Origin: Brachypodium distachyon
Taxonomy: Eukaryota; Streptophyta; Magnoliopsida; Poales; Poaceae
NCBI RefSeq assembly: GCF_000005505.3
Contig: NC_016135.3
Location: 892,001 to 956,000 of the forward strand
Direction of reading: 5' to 3'
Length of the DNA stretch: 64,000 bases
The position numbers and the translations under genes were made by a program. Below the pieces are notes generated by a model that made no database searches, was not told the origin of the DNA, and worked only from the letters and a program-made list of their open reading frames with translations. Every line of letters starts with the position of its first letter. The first letter of the stretch is position 1. Shown one piece after another: positions 1 through 12,253 of this stretch.

Positions 1-2760
1 CCACTGCAGCTGCGGTCTCGCCCCACGTGGATGTACACGGGGCCCGGGGACACCGCACGCCTGCAAAGCTTGGGCATGACATCGGAGGTGACCGGGGGTG
101 GGTGAAGGAAATCACCGGCGAGGATGGCCCATTCACGGAGCTGCCCCCGGGGGCACCATCCCTTCACGCCGGCGTCGCGGGCGTCCACGACATTGTCGGC
201 AGCTACCCAACCTGCAACGAGTGGGGGCTGATGTCCGGTCCCCCGGTTTCAGCCCCGCAGCCTCCGCCACCCGCAGCCCGTGGGAAGCAAGTGGCTGAGG
301 AGAGAGAGGGGGGATCGGATTCCAGCTGGCCCAGAGACCAGTCCTCCGGCGACGAGGCTGGCAGCGTTACTAGGGCCCAGACGGCCCTCCCTGAGGTGGA
401 AGTGGAGGACGAGGACGATGTGCCGTTGGTGCGGCGATCAAGAGCTCCGGCGGCAGGAGCACCCGGCGGGAGTTCATCTCCCGCAGGTCCGCTGCCGCAG
501 CGGCCCCTGCTGCGTCGGCAGCGCCGACGGCAGCGGCTACCTCTGCAACGGCCACAGGCGCCTTGCGGCTTCCGCGGCAACTGGGGCGGCGGCAACGCCA
601 CGAGGGTCCGCGGTCCCGCCCAAGCGGGGAATCTTCACGGGCTACTCGCTCAAGCTCAACCCCCCAAGGTAAGCTGACATATCTCTCCCCCTTTTCTTTA
701 CAAGTTTGTGCTTGCCTTGATTTCTTCGCTTCTTTGTTGATGCCTTGCAGGGACGGCGCCCCGGTGGGAGCCGGCAAGAGGGGTAGAACCGACACTACAC
801 CCGCCACGCCAAGCAAGAAGCCGCACACCCGGGCCAGCGTTAGTGCCTGTCAGATCGGCACGAGCACCAGCGGCACCGCCACTACGCCTGCCGCCGACCC
901 GGTCCCAGATGAGGAGGAGCCCATAGCAGGTACAGACCCCTCCCTTGACTCCACTATACATACTCCTTCTGCATGTTAACCCTTAACCGTGCGATCACTT
1001 TGGCTTGCAGGCGAAACCCAGCCTACAGGGGGTAGCCTGGCAGCAGAAGCCGGGGCAGAGGGGAACAGATCTCCCCCCGCAAGCGCGGCGACCCCGCAAG
1101 GTACTCATCCATAATTCCTTTGCGCTCGTCGCCAGGTGCCTCCGCTTGGCTTGAAGTAACTTATTTTGCTCTTGTCGCAGGTCCCAATGCGCCCACCACG
1201 GGGGCGGGTAGTACGGTGATCGACCTCACCTCTGACGTCGAGGTCGTTGAGTTGGAGGACGAGCCGGAGGTGGCTCTTGCGTCAAGCCCCACCGCCCCAT
1301 ACACGACGGTGGTGCCGCCCACCGCCGCGACCGGAGTGGGGCTCGGCGGCGCGTCCCGGCCTCGTAGGCCGTGGGCGCGGGTCCCGCGGCTGCCCAGCAG
1401 GAGACGACTCCTGCCGAGGGCGCGGCCCCTACACCAGACCCGCAGCCCACGGGCGCGGGTGTGGAGGAAGACATGGTAGGGGAGAAGCAGGCGGCTCCCC
1501 TGCAAGGGGACGATGCTCCACATGGCCAAACCATGGCAGCGAGGGTCTCGTCGTCGTCCGCCACTACCTCCTGCCCAGACCTCGGCATTCTTGCCGGGGC
1601 GACTTGGGACCCAATCACCTGGTACCCAAGTATCTACGATCAGGGGCACCAGTTCCTCGACGCCATCAAGGAGCAGCAACTGGCGTTCGTCACCTCGTTC
1701 AAAAAGGTGAGGGAGCACCATGAGCTCGCGAAGCTTCAGCTGGGTGGAGTGCGGCAGGACGTCGAGAGGGAGCGGCAAGAGCTCTCCTAGCTAATGGAGG
1801 AGACCTGGCTGGCCCGGCAGGCCAGGGACGAGGCCACAACACTAGTCGTCACCGAGGCGGAGCTCCACCGACAGCTGGAGGCCCAACGCGCCGAGCCCCA
1901 ACGCGCCGAGCCCCAGCAAGTATTGGACTCGCTGGCCGCGGCGCGAGAGAAGGCCAACAAGGAGCACGAGGACGTGCTAGCAACAGCTCAAGCTCGTCTC
2001 AACGAGTAGAGCGAGCTGGTCAGCGGCTACTCTTCCAACTCCAGGCGTTGCACGTGAAGCTGGAGGAGCAGGCCAAGGCCGCGGAGGACGCGGCAGCGGC
2101 GTCGGCACAGCGAGAGAAGGAGCTGCAGGAGCAGTTCCAGACCCGGGAGCGCGAACTCGAGGGGGAGCTCAATTCCTCCAAGAAAGGAGCGTCCATCTCG
2201 AGTCCGAGCTGACCATCGCCCAGGGCGAGCTCGTCAGGACTGGCAAGGACAACGTGAGTAAGGCCGCGGAGATCGTGCGGCTGACGGAATGCCTCCGGAA
2301 GGCCAAGCTTGCGGTGGTGTCCTCGCGCAGCAACCACGACAAGTTGGCGGAGCAGCGGCGGAAGGGGACCGAGAAGCTGCTTGAAATCGCCCAGGCCGTA
2401 CGCGAGCTGCTGCCGAGGTTCGAGCTGCAGGCGGCGAAGGTGGACGGCACAGACGTCAGCACCCTGATCCCATTCTTCTTCGACATGGTGGGGAAGCTTG
2501 GGGCGCTGGACGTGTGGATCTCCAAGTTTTGCGATGGGGAGATAGCGTTGTGCGCCAGGGAGATCGCCGAGATGATCCTCCCCCGCGTGCACTACTACCA
2601 CCCCGACTTCCCTTTTGAGGCACTACTGGACGCGTGGTCGGACAGCGAGGACGGTCCCTCCCACACCAAGGCAGTGGGCAAGTTCATCGACGAAGTGGTG
2701 GAGCGGATGCAGAGGAAGCCGGAGCCCTCAGCGGAAGACCCCGGCAACCAGTCGTCGTAG
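1..2760 (+). pseudogene. Spliced antisense ORF of a Tat-type gypsy retrotransposon, C-terminal part, decayed
   Basis: The coding trace enters from the left edge and ends at a TAG at 2758-2760. It lies antisense to the neighbouring pol, the position of the additional antisense ORF known from Tat-lineage gypsy elements such as Grande. Three GT-AG introns (669-750, 930-1010, 1101-1180) join in one consistent frame, giving an acidic, Pro/Ala-rich linker followed by a Glu/Arg-rich probable coiled coil (about 1660-2400) and a helical C-terminus. Damage is clear: frame changes near 100, 300-600, 1350, 2010-2030 and 2180, and in-frame TAG at 1788-1790 and 2007-2009. The first residues (PLQLRS) repeat the sequence at 7760-7779, so the N-terminal domain should lie just left of the window. 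Function is unknown. Confidence 0.7.
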
Positions 2761-4173
2761 TCCCTTGCTAGCCTTTGTTTTACCTTTGTTTCCTGCAAGT
2801 GGCGCTTGGCGCCGTTGAACAGTTATGGTTTTATTAGCCCATGTAATCATTCGTTACTTTTAGAAATTTTGCTTTCTGGTTCTACTTGGTACTTGTTCCT
2901 GAAATTGACTTGTGGGGTGGACCTTCCTGTCCTCGTGTGTTATGCTTTGTGTTGCCGGGGACTCGCACGCTACTCACTTAACCAGACTAGGGACCGGGGA
3001 CGGACCCGTAGTGCCAACCTAGGGTTAAGTAGCAGCGGCGAGCCACTCCACTTGCGGGTTACCTCCTCCCAAGCACGCGTCTACGGGAGGGACCCGCAAG
3101 CCGCATGAGGAGCGCACTCCCCCCACAAGCGTCCTTCTAATACTCCAGCCGCACGCAAGACCCGACCCACACCAACAAGCCAGCGTCGAGATTAGAAAGC
3201 TAGGCGCCTAGGATAACGCACTTAGTTGTCTGTTCTTTTCTCGAACGTATTGGTTCTGCACTTGGAACGCTTGCTGGAGGGATGCGGCAAGGGCACGGTG
3301 ACAGTGCACCCATCGGTGCTGAGCACCGATGGCATGCACCCCCATCGTGTCTCCGTGGCAACCCTCGCCTTGGAAATGCCCGGAGGAGTGATGTAGCAGG
3401 GACGCGATGGTGGGAACACCCTCGGCGCTTGCGCACAGAGGAATGCACCACCACCACTTCTCTACTGCATCGCTCGCCATCTTCTTAGCTTTGCCTTGAG
3501 TTGCTCCGTTGCCACCATGCCCTTTTATAGGCACGGTGGAGAATCCTGCCGCCACGCGTGCCGAGCTACCACGGCACACGCGGCGACACCCTCCTGTGGT
3601 AAGAGCCTTGAAGCGGTCACCACGCACCAATGGCTACCCGCTAGATGACACGGCCCGTGAGTACTCCACGAGTATCACAGTGCGTCCGATTCCTATCCTT
3701 ATCCTGCATGTCAGATTCTTACCAAGCCCGAGATGCTGCATTTTTTTTTTCGAAATTTACGAAAAAATGTACAGCACAGATAACCCTCCTGCCTCCTAGC
3801 CCCCAGGCACAGAATGGTCGATACCAAACTTGGGTGTGAGCATTCTTTTATTCTGAAGACGTAACTGTTGCGTGGTGCGCGTTGCGGGTAACCCGGCAAT
3901 GGCACGACCTCGTGCCGGAGTGATCCGGCAACGGGATTTTTGTTTTCATGACTCCGGCAGCCCCCTGCTCACAGCCAAGGATGGAGAGAGACTTCTGTGC
4001 ACCTAGAGCAGGAGACAGAAGAAAGAACATGCAATAACGAGACAACTTAAAATGCAGAGGAAATACCTAACTTTATTCATGGAAACTAGCGGATTACAAT
4101 CGGGGGTTGCCCGGCTACACTAGTTCGAGAGGCATGCTGCAGCAGCATCACCCGTGGGTCAGGCTCCGCCGCT
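2761..4173. other. Non-coding spacer between antisense ORF and pol of the gypsy element
   Basis: No believable ORF. The left part (2761-2860) looks like a 3' end for the antisense ORF. The middle is GC-rich. On the minus strand there is a TATA-like box (3521-3530) and a purine-rich run (about 3784-3808) ahead of a TG, which together could mark a solo or nested LTR ending near 3779. I could not find a second copy in the window, so LTR status is unproven. Confidence 0.45.
3521..3530 (-). promoter_or_regulatory. Possible TATA box (CTATAAAAGG)
   Basis: A perfect TATA-type decamer on the minus strand, inside the spacer. It is compatible with an LTR promoter in the same orientation as pol, or with chance. 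There is no transcript evidence. Confidence 0.3.
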
Positions 4174-7100
4174 TCACGGGTAGAACTTGCGCAAGTGTTC
4201 AAGATTTCAGCTGTTTTGCACCGGCAAGCCTTCTTCGGTTTCCAGCCGGACAGCCCCCGGCCTGGTCACCTGCACTACCCGGAAGGGGCCCTCCCATTTC
4301 GGATTCAACTTGTTCCTGGCCTTCGTTCCTTGAATCCGGCGTAGGACAAGGTCTGCGACCTCGAGCTCTTGGGTATGGACTCGCCTGTCGTGATAACGGC
4401 GGAGCCCCTGCTGATAGCGTGCAGCTCGTACAACAGCCCGGCATCGAAGTTCTTCGATGAAGTTAAGATCGTCAACCCTCTGCTCGTGTTGGCTATGCTT
4501 GCCGTACACGCGTCCCCGAGGGGATCCATGCTTGAGCTCGAGGGGCAGCACAGCTTCTGCCCCGTAGACAAGGGCGAATGGAGTTTCACCCGTTGCCCGG
4601 CTAGGTGTGGTCCTGATCAACCACAGCACGGGCTGGAGTTCTTCAATTCAGTGCTTCCCGTGGCCTTTGAGCTTGTCAAATGTTCTTGAGTCCCCGCAGC
4701 ACCTCTGCGTTGGCCCTCTCCGCTTGTCCGTTGCTCCTCGGGTGACCAACAGAGGCGAAGTGGATCTTGGTGCCCATGTCCTCGCAGAAGGCTTGGAACA
4801 CGGCGCTCGTAAATTGTGCGCCATTATCGGTGATGATGTTGTTAGGCACACCAAACCGGCACACAATGCCCTTGAAGAACTTGATGGCCGCCTGAGCGGT
4901 CACCTTCCATACTGATTCCACTTCCACCCACTTGGAGAACTTGTCGATGGCCACGAGCAAGTACTCATAGCCGCCAACTGCTCTCGGCAACTTGCCGACG
5001 ATGTCCAGCCCCCAGACCGCGAACGGCCAGGAGGATGGAATGACTTGCAGGGCTTGCGCCGGTTGATTACTCTTCTTTGCATGGAATTGGCACGCCTCGC
5101 ATGTCTTGACTAGTTGTTTGGCATCGGCTAGTGCTGTAGGCCAGTAGAAGCCGTGCCGAAAAGCCTTGCCGGCCAGAGCCTAGGAGGCCACATGGTGCGA
5201 GCATGTGCCTTGGTGTATATCCTCCAGAAGTGCGCGCCCTTTGTCTTGGGGTACGCAGAGGAGTTTTACTCCATTTGCACGCCTCCGGTAGAGATTCCCA
5301 TCTACCAGAGCATACATCTTGGCTTGCCGGGCTATGCGCTCCGCGGCAACGTCGTCTTTAGGAAGGGCTTCCCCCTTGAGGTAGCAGGCGATGTCCACCG
5401 CCCAAGGCAGGGTTTCCCTACTCATGCATGCTACCACATCGGCAGCATGGACCTCCGCTGTTGCGGGGTTTCCTTCGGTTGCCGGGGTGGCTTCCCCGGC
5501 AGCCGGCTTGGGAATGACTGAAGGCGTAGTCCGCCTGTGCCAGAACACTCCCATCGGGACTTTCCGGCGCTCTGCTCCCCACTTGGACAGCTCATCTGCT
5601 TCCCACGGACAACCAGGCGCTTAATATCGAGGGCGATTGCCGCCCGCAACCCGGCGAGCAACCCCTCGTACTCAGCCGTGTTGTTGGTGGAGTTGGGGAA
5701 GTCAAGTTGGATGGCGAATTTCAACTGGTTCCCCGTGGGTGACTCGATCACGACTCCGGTGCCAGCCCCCTGCAGGCTGAACGTGCCGTCAAAGTACATG
5801 ACCCAGTGGCCTTCGTCCAGCCTGCCGGGCAGGCTGGTCTTCGGCTCCTCTTCTTCTATGCCTCTCGAGGTCCACTCTGCAACGAAATCAGCCAGTGCGG
5901 CACTCTTGATACTCTTGGTGTTCGTGAAGTGCAAATCAAACTCCGACAAATCCATCCTCCACTCGGCCACTCTCCCGGTGGCTTCACGGTTGGTGAGGGC
6001 CCGCTCGAGGCAGAACCCTGACACCACCGTGATGCGGTGCGCCTAGAAGTAATGGCGCAGCTTGCGGGATGCAAGCAGAATCCCCAACAAGAGCTTCTGC
6101 ACTTGCGGGTACCGTACGCGGGCGTCGTGCAACACCGTGCTGACGAAGTACACAGGGTGCTGCACCAGCCGCTTGAGTGGTATCGGCACCGCCGGCTCGA
6201 CGGCGGTTCCCTGGTTTGAGGCGGTTGCCGGGGCTGGCTCAGCCCCCAGCCCCGTAACCCCAGCCCCCGGGAGATCTTCTTCTCTCTCAGCAACAAGCAC
6301 CGAGCTGACCACTTGATGAGTCGCCGCTAGGTAGAGTAGCAGCGGCTCGCCCAGCTTGGGGGCGACGACGATCGACGGCGATTTCAGGTACTGCTTCAAG
6401 TCCTGGAACGCCGCCTCAGCCTCGAGGGTCCAATCGATTGGGCCCTTCTTCATTACCTTGAAGAAAGGCAAGGCGCGTTCGCCCAGCCTTGAAATGAAAT
6501 GCCCCAGCACGGCAACAAACCCATTGAGGCGTTAGACGTCCTTCACCTTGCGGGGAGCCTCCATCTTCTTGATAGCTTCTATCTTCTTTGGGTTGGCCTG
6601 AAGCCCCCTGTGTGAAAGCAAGAAGCCCAGAAGCTGCCCCGAGTCTACACCAAAAGTGCATTTCTCAGGGTTCAACTTGAGCTTGATCCTGCGGAGCTAT
6701 CGAATGTCTCCCACAAGTCATCAATAAGCGAGTCCCCGCGCTTTGACTTGATGACGATATCGTCCATGTAGGCCTCAACATTTCGGCCTAGCTGGGGTCC
6801 CAAACACTCGCGTAAGGCACGCTGAAATGTTGAGCCCGCGTTCTTCAACCCGAAAGGCATGCACGTGTAACAGTAGCAGCCAACCGGGGTGATGAATGTC
6901 GTTTTCTCCTCGTCCTCGACTTCCATCTTATTTTGATGGTAGCCAGAAAAAGCATCCAAAAAACACAAAAAATCACAACCGGCAGTGGAATCTACTCTTT
7001 GATCAATGCGAGGTACAGCGAAGGGGTCTTTGGGACATGCACGTTTTAGATCAGTAAAATCTACACACATGCACAGTTTGTTTTCCCCCTTGGGTACTAT

Positions 7101-7395
7101 AACTGGGTTTGCTAACCAAGTGGGGTACAGTACTTCCCTGGTAGCCCCCGCAGCTTTTAGCTTGTCCACTTCTTGCTTGATGAAGTCTTTGCGCTCTTGT
7201 GCTTGTCGGCGGACCTTCTGCTTGACGGGGCGGGCGTCTGGACACACTGCAAGTCGATGCTTGATCATTCTTGCTGGGTTCATACCTCCGTACTCCCTTT
7301 TTCTCCATGCTCTCATGGTGGCGTACCAGCTCAAAGTTGCGCCGCTCCACCCCACATCTCTTTTCCTTCTCGCCGTCTTCCAATTTCTCGCGAGG
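4174..7395 (-). pseudogene. pol: Ty3/gypsy (Tat-type) pol polyprotein: RT, two RNase H-like regions, integrase; degenerate
   Basis: Read on the minus strand the domain order is RT, RNase H, second RNase H, integrase, which is gypsy order. RT (about 7300-6680) carries the catalytic YMDD-type motif AYMDDIVI. RT-end/RNase H sequence follows (6510-6043). The next region (about 5830-5600) has YFDGT and NNTAEYE motifs of the extra RNase H found in Tat elements. Integrase shows DKFSKW, TDNGAQF and NGQAERAN of its DDE core (4990-4676) and a C-terminal domain ending in EHLRKFYP before TGA at 4174-4176. Several frameshifts break it, and a TGA stands where Trp is expected in the NxWNLEHLR-type tail. Gag, protease and the 5' LTR are missing beyond 7395, where unrelated plus-strand sequence begins. 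The element cannot move by itself. Confidence 0.85.
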
Positions 7396-9384
7396 GGTTT
7401 GACAGGGTGATGCCGTCAGTGGCGTTGTTCCGCCATTACTTCTACCCGCGCGTCGAGCAGACGGGAGCGATGTCGTCGGGGGTCTCATTCCGCGCCCGTG
7501 ACAAGATGAAATCGGAGTTCATCGTGCGGAGCAACAAGAAGATCGAGAAGGAGTGGCGCGCGGACTGGTGTTGGGTTCGCGTGGACGAGCCCGACGAGTT
7601 TATCCATACGCCCACCGAGCTGCCGACGAATAACGGCAGCTGGCTGGACCGCTACAGCCGGGACGCGGAGCTCCTTCCCATCGTCAAGAAGGTCAAGGCC
7701 CTGCGGCTAGCGGGGCTCACCAATCTGGACGTGGCACGCACCTACATTAGACGGCGCATCGCGCCGCTGCAGCTGCGGTCTGCACCTAGGAGGTTGGTGG
7801 TTCTCGCTACGGAACCTTCTCCGTCGCCCCGTCTCGGTACGTCTCCACCCGCCCGACGCCTTATGTCTCCGTCGCCACTTGGCGCCTCACCCGGTCCTTT
7901 GGAATACGAGCCTGCGGAACGAGACTTCTCACCTGCGGTGGAGTGCAGCGACGACAATGCAGGCCAAAATCCTCCGTCGCCGCCCAAACCCGAAGCCTCG
8001 AAGCCATCCGCACCAAGACCCGTCCCTCGGAGAGCCGCACCACAATCGGCCCCGTTGGAGCCCCGTCCAAGTGCCCCATCTGGGATGCAGGTCCGCCATA
8101 AACCGGACAATTCCGATTTCCTGAGACGGAGGAAAAACAAGAGGGGGACAGGCGGCAAGGCAAGCAAGGGCTCCTCCAAGGAGGGAAAAGAGTCGTCGTC
8201 TACGGGAAGACAACCAAAGACCGCGCCACAGATAGAAGGGATTTGGGAAAAGCAACCAGACATTCTGAAAATGCCCACCCACCCCCATGTTGGAGATAGA
8301 TTGCCTGATGGATCTTATTTCGTGCACAGGCGATTCTTCCAATTTTTGTTGTTCCACCCCGGACAACCGATGGTGTCCCAGGATGACCTGTATCGCCTGC
8401 CACGGGAGATGCATGCAAGAGCTCCATGAAAAATACATGAATGTGGCATCATCAGGCGTAGACCTAACAAATTTGGAAATTATGGCTTCTTCGACTCCAA
8501 TACGGGGGAAATTCAGAGGGAAAACGACGTTACTTTCGGCATTGACTTCCTCGACTTGTTTCACCTCTTCATCCGCAAGTGCCTCGACAACGCCATATTA
8601 AGACTGTGGTGTGTACACTACACGAGGGAGGCCTATAGGGTGAAGCAATATGGGATGGCCATCGTCGACCCCCTTCTCTTCAATGCCACTTTGCTTGGTC
8701 CGGACCCATTGTTGGCCGAAAGTAGAAGGTTGGCCATTGAATACCTCACTCAATTCATGTTGAAGCACAAAGACCGCCGTTTTGTATTGATATTGTACCA
8801 TCTACAGTAAGTTGTTTTCAATTCGCGTGAATACATACATCTTTTTCCATCGGAAGAGTTGCTTGTTATATTATTTGGCTAATACAATGTGCGTCCTTTT
8901 GTGAAACAGCGGCTGTTGGGTGACAATCGCCATTTGCCTCGATCTTGGAGGGGTCACATATTTTGATCCACTACGACGCAAGGATAATGAACCACAACGC
9001 GACTTTGAGCCGATCAAATATGTCATCGACGCATCCTATCGCGACGCGGTGAAATGGTACGGGATGCCTAACTTCAGCCGCAATCGTGACGCTCCCCTCA
9101 GGCACACTTTCAAGTTCCCCTGCGAGCAATAGCCTGAAGGATCCGTCTCACGTGGTTACTACTGCGTGCACACTATTCAGGAGTTCATCAACGGCTTCCA
9201 GCCGAAGGGGAAGAAGACCTTCGAAGAAGTGAGGAATTGATTTCTGGCCAACGCCGAGTTAGGGCACAACTCAGAAATTCTTGTGTACGAGATCCAGAAG
9301 GACATCGGCGAAATTCTCAACAAGGAGGTCCTCAAATCGAGCGGGGATTACTACGACGGCTGGATTGTCGCCAAAAGTGGTTAA
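7395..9384 (+). pseudogene. Chimeric transposon ORF: gypsy-associated (PF04195-like) segment joined to CACTA Ulp1-like protease segment
   Basis: One frame runs from about 7395 to a TAA at 9382-9384. The first ~130 residues (to about 7785) resemble the 'putative gypsy type transposon' family, PF04195, and match the N-terminal side of the antisense ORF at the window start. They continue without a stop into a Pro/Ser-rich linker, then into a segment like the C48 (Ulp1-like) proteins of CACTA elements: LFIRKCLDN, CWVTIAICLDLG, TYFDPL, and GSVSRGYYC. One intron (8807-8909, GT-AG) restores the frame. In-frame stops at 8427-8429, 9130-9132 and 9238-9240 show decay. CACTA-type subterminal repeats follow at 9610. 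The fusion may be old transduplication or a simple nested insertion. Family calls are from recognition, not a search. Confidence 0.6.
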
Positions 9385-9609
9385 ATTGTGTGGAACACTT
9401 CTATTTGTGGCTCATTCTTTCAAACACTTTGTATACATGCATGTGACTTGAATGTTTAACTCGTGTAGAACTTTGTAATATATTTGCTGCTATTATGTTT
9501 CTTTGGTGTTATATACTGTGCTACTTTATTCCTGCTATGTGTTGTATTCCTGCTATTTCTGTGCTACAGGAATATTTATTTTTATAAATAATTCATTTTA
9601 TGTTTTTGG

Positions 9610-9690
9610 AAAAAAACAGTACCAGTGGCGGTTATACACCACCGCCACTGGAAAAGGTTATACACCACCGCCACCGTTGGTCCACGGGGA
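9610..9690. repeat. CACTA subterminal inverted repeats, truncated end
   Basis: The motif CAGTGGCGGT and its complement alternate here (CCAGTGGCGGTTATAC, then CACCGCCACTGG twice). The same motif fills the CACTA end at 48092-48476, so this is probably the 3' side of the element coding for the Ulp1-like segment. No terminal TAGTG is present; the end is lost. Confidence 0.55.
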
Positions 9691-10947
9691 GAAAACAAGA
9701 CTACAAACGGATGCAATGTGTGGCCTTGTAAATAACCTGTAAAAAATTAGCAACTCTAGACTTGTTAAAAACAATATCATTTCGACAGTTCCATATAGCC
9801 TAACAAAAAGCAGAAACTCCCACAGAATTTGAGCTTTCGTGTACGTGCTGTCTCTCGTGTACGTGCTGAATCTTAAACCGTTTTCTGTGTGTTGGCTAGT
9901 GAAAGTAAAATTTAACAAGGCAGATTATTGGCCTGCGCCTCGTATCCTATATCTTCTCTTTTCAAGTTTGTACCTGAGTATATGTTTTGAGAAATGGGAG
10001 GTTTTATTGATTAATTAACTAGAAGGTTCATTACAATTAATGGAAAATAAAGGAGTCCATACAGACATACTACAGCCTGAACACGATCGAACATCAAAAT
10101 ACTAAACTCCATCACCCTAGTTTTTTTTCTTTTTCCTGAAAAGGAGGCTGGAGCTCCCGGCCTCTGCATCTCTCCGTCACCATAGCTAAAGCCACAAGCT
10201 CATGTGCCGCAACATAGGTTACACCCCCGTAAAACCTTCGGAACTTAAAACACAGACAGATCGATGGTGAAGAAGCAACTTGATTCCCATGTGAAGCCCA
10301 AGTCAAATTGTATCTCTATATAAAATATTGGACGCAACTCTATGAGAAAAAACATTTTCGCACCCTGAGAGCAAAAACAAATTTTGGTGATCTAAATATT
10401 TTCTTACTAACTTGTGTTTATACACAAAGGCATCTTTTTGCATGATATTCTTACAGGCAAGCAAAAAAAATGTTCAAGAATTATACATCTAATTTTTTAT
10501 ATTTTGGAGGAAAGTCCTAGGGAACGAGATGGCCATGGCCCATGGCATACATCTAATTTTTTAGAGTCTTCAACATTTGGATTAGTTACTCTTTTCACGA
10601 GATGGGAGCACATGTCCCGGGTGCACCTTGCATACTGTCTCCAGGCTGCTGATTCTGATAAATAAAAATAAGCCAAGCATGCAGCTGAGAGTGGTAAATA
10701 AGTGAAGTAGCCACCTTAATTGAACGGTGTCTCCAGGGCCAATCTTGTAAAATGAATGAGTGGGTTGAAGTGAACGTTCAATTTTATGTGTGGAAGAAGA
10801 AAGGATGCCCGCATTCCTGATCGGGACAGTGAAGAGACTGTCAGCCATTGTCAAAACAAATGAGAGAGAGACGACGTGTGGTTCTAGCTATATATTATGC
10901 ACAGTAATTAGGTGCTCCATCGATCGATCATTTTCAAATACTGTGCT
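9691..10947. other. Intergenic, no gene seen
   Basis: AT-rich sequence with only short ORFs. The stretch 10800-10880 is a diverged relative of segments at 12750-12830 and 31190-31260 (shared CCTGATC...GACAG...AGACTG...CAGCCATT pattern). Confidence 0.5.
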
Positions 10948-11180
10948 ATTTTGTTCGCGTGCCGACTGTCTTTATGCTTCTGTCGAAGGTTAGACTAGCT
11001 ATATACATCACATCTGCATCGACTGTTTTTGGTCCCGTACAGACTGTTTTAGCAAAGCTCGCTTATTTTGTTCGCGTGCCGACTGTCTTTATGCCTCTGT
11101 CGAAGGTTAGACAAGCTATATACATCACATCTGCATCGAATGTTTTGGTCCCGTACAGACTGTTTTTAGCAAAGCTCGCT
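10948..11180. repeat. 117-bp tandem duplication, two copies
   Basis: Copy one starts at 10948 (ATTTTGTTCGCGTGCC) and copy two at 11065, with only a few differences through to AAAGCTCGCTTATT. Two units only, non-coding. Confidence 0.85.
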
Positions 11181-12253
11181 TATTAAGTTTCCAAAGGCAG
11201 ATCGACTCGCCTCCGCCATATAAGCTACACAAGGCGTACATCATTCAACCGGGGCGCGTATAACCCTGCCGGTCGCATATAATTTTTTTAAACATACAAA
11301 TATCCTATGAATGTCGTTCATAGCGTCTATGTGAGTGTTCTTTTCGTTTTGAAAGAACAAGAATCTTCATTAAACTCTAACGTTACAATGAACCTTCACG
11401 AAAGCAAGAAAAGCAATCATGTCCTCGTGCAACTGTCTGTCTTCTTCCACCAAAACGTATCGAAACTAGCCTAACGTCATTGCCTAGACATGGGGAAGAA
11501 ATCATCGTCTCGGCAGCATGAAGCTCTTGATCCATGTACACAGCCGCTCCAAGGAACAACACCCGCCGGTCAATACCGGAGAAAACAAATTAAGCGTAAA
11601 ATTGTGTCGTTGGCACGGCTTTGATGATGCAACCAATTAAGAGTTACCTACTTTCATGAAAAGGGACAACGATCGGAGTCGAACCTCAAAAACATGTCAC
11701 AAATCATAATCTCAAAACGGTGACAATTAACCGAGAGACCGGCCCGGACAGGTATGTCAACCTACCTGACGACGTTCGAGGGAGATGCCGGAGACCGAAT
11801 GACCGGAGAGATCTTAGAAGCTATAATGGTGAGGGCTATGACGCATGCGGTGGCTAGCGTTTCTAAGGGATTGTAAGCTTTTGACCTAAAACAAAGTTTT
11901 TTTTTCTGCGATAAATAAATTGTCCTATAAAAAGCCAAATTTTCAGGACCAAGTTTAACTACAAAAGACGGAAAATTAATTATTTTCACACGTATTTACG
12001 CCCCGTGATCTTCCGGACATTACACAACCACATTACCCGTACGAGAGATGTCGCTTTGGAACCATCGAATTAATCATGTGCAACCGCTGGTCCACACAAT
12101 AATCCAAAGGCGCGCTGTTCGTGGTTGTGTGCAAAGCAAAGACTTGTCTCCTGGGCGCTCGCACGCATGCACGTCCACACGATGAACATGTGAAGCAGCT
12201 GACTGATAACGACGATATAATACGATGCTGCGTGCTTATTAAGATCGATCTTA
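11181..12253. other. Intergenic, no gene seen
   Basis: Nothing coding. The stretch 11340-11430 resembles the reverse complement of a retroposon 3' end (Ala/Thr-run, then 'cattgtaac'-type tail), but no target duplication was found. Confidence 0.4.

Noticed and set aside
203..828. Long minus-strand frames opposite the antisense ORF
   Set aside because: They are GC-driven shadows (Arg/Gly/Ala/Pro-rich) of the plus-strand trace, which has splice and motif support.
3200..3630. Minus-strand 140-aa frame downstream of the TATA-like box
   Set aside because: No recognisable domain, and its position fits an LTR or leader rather than a protein.
9610..9690. CRISPR-like short repeats
   Set aside because: The repeats are inverted CACTA subterminal words in a plant nuclear context, without regular spacers.
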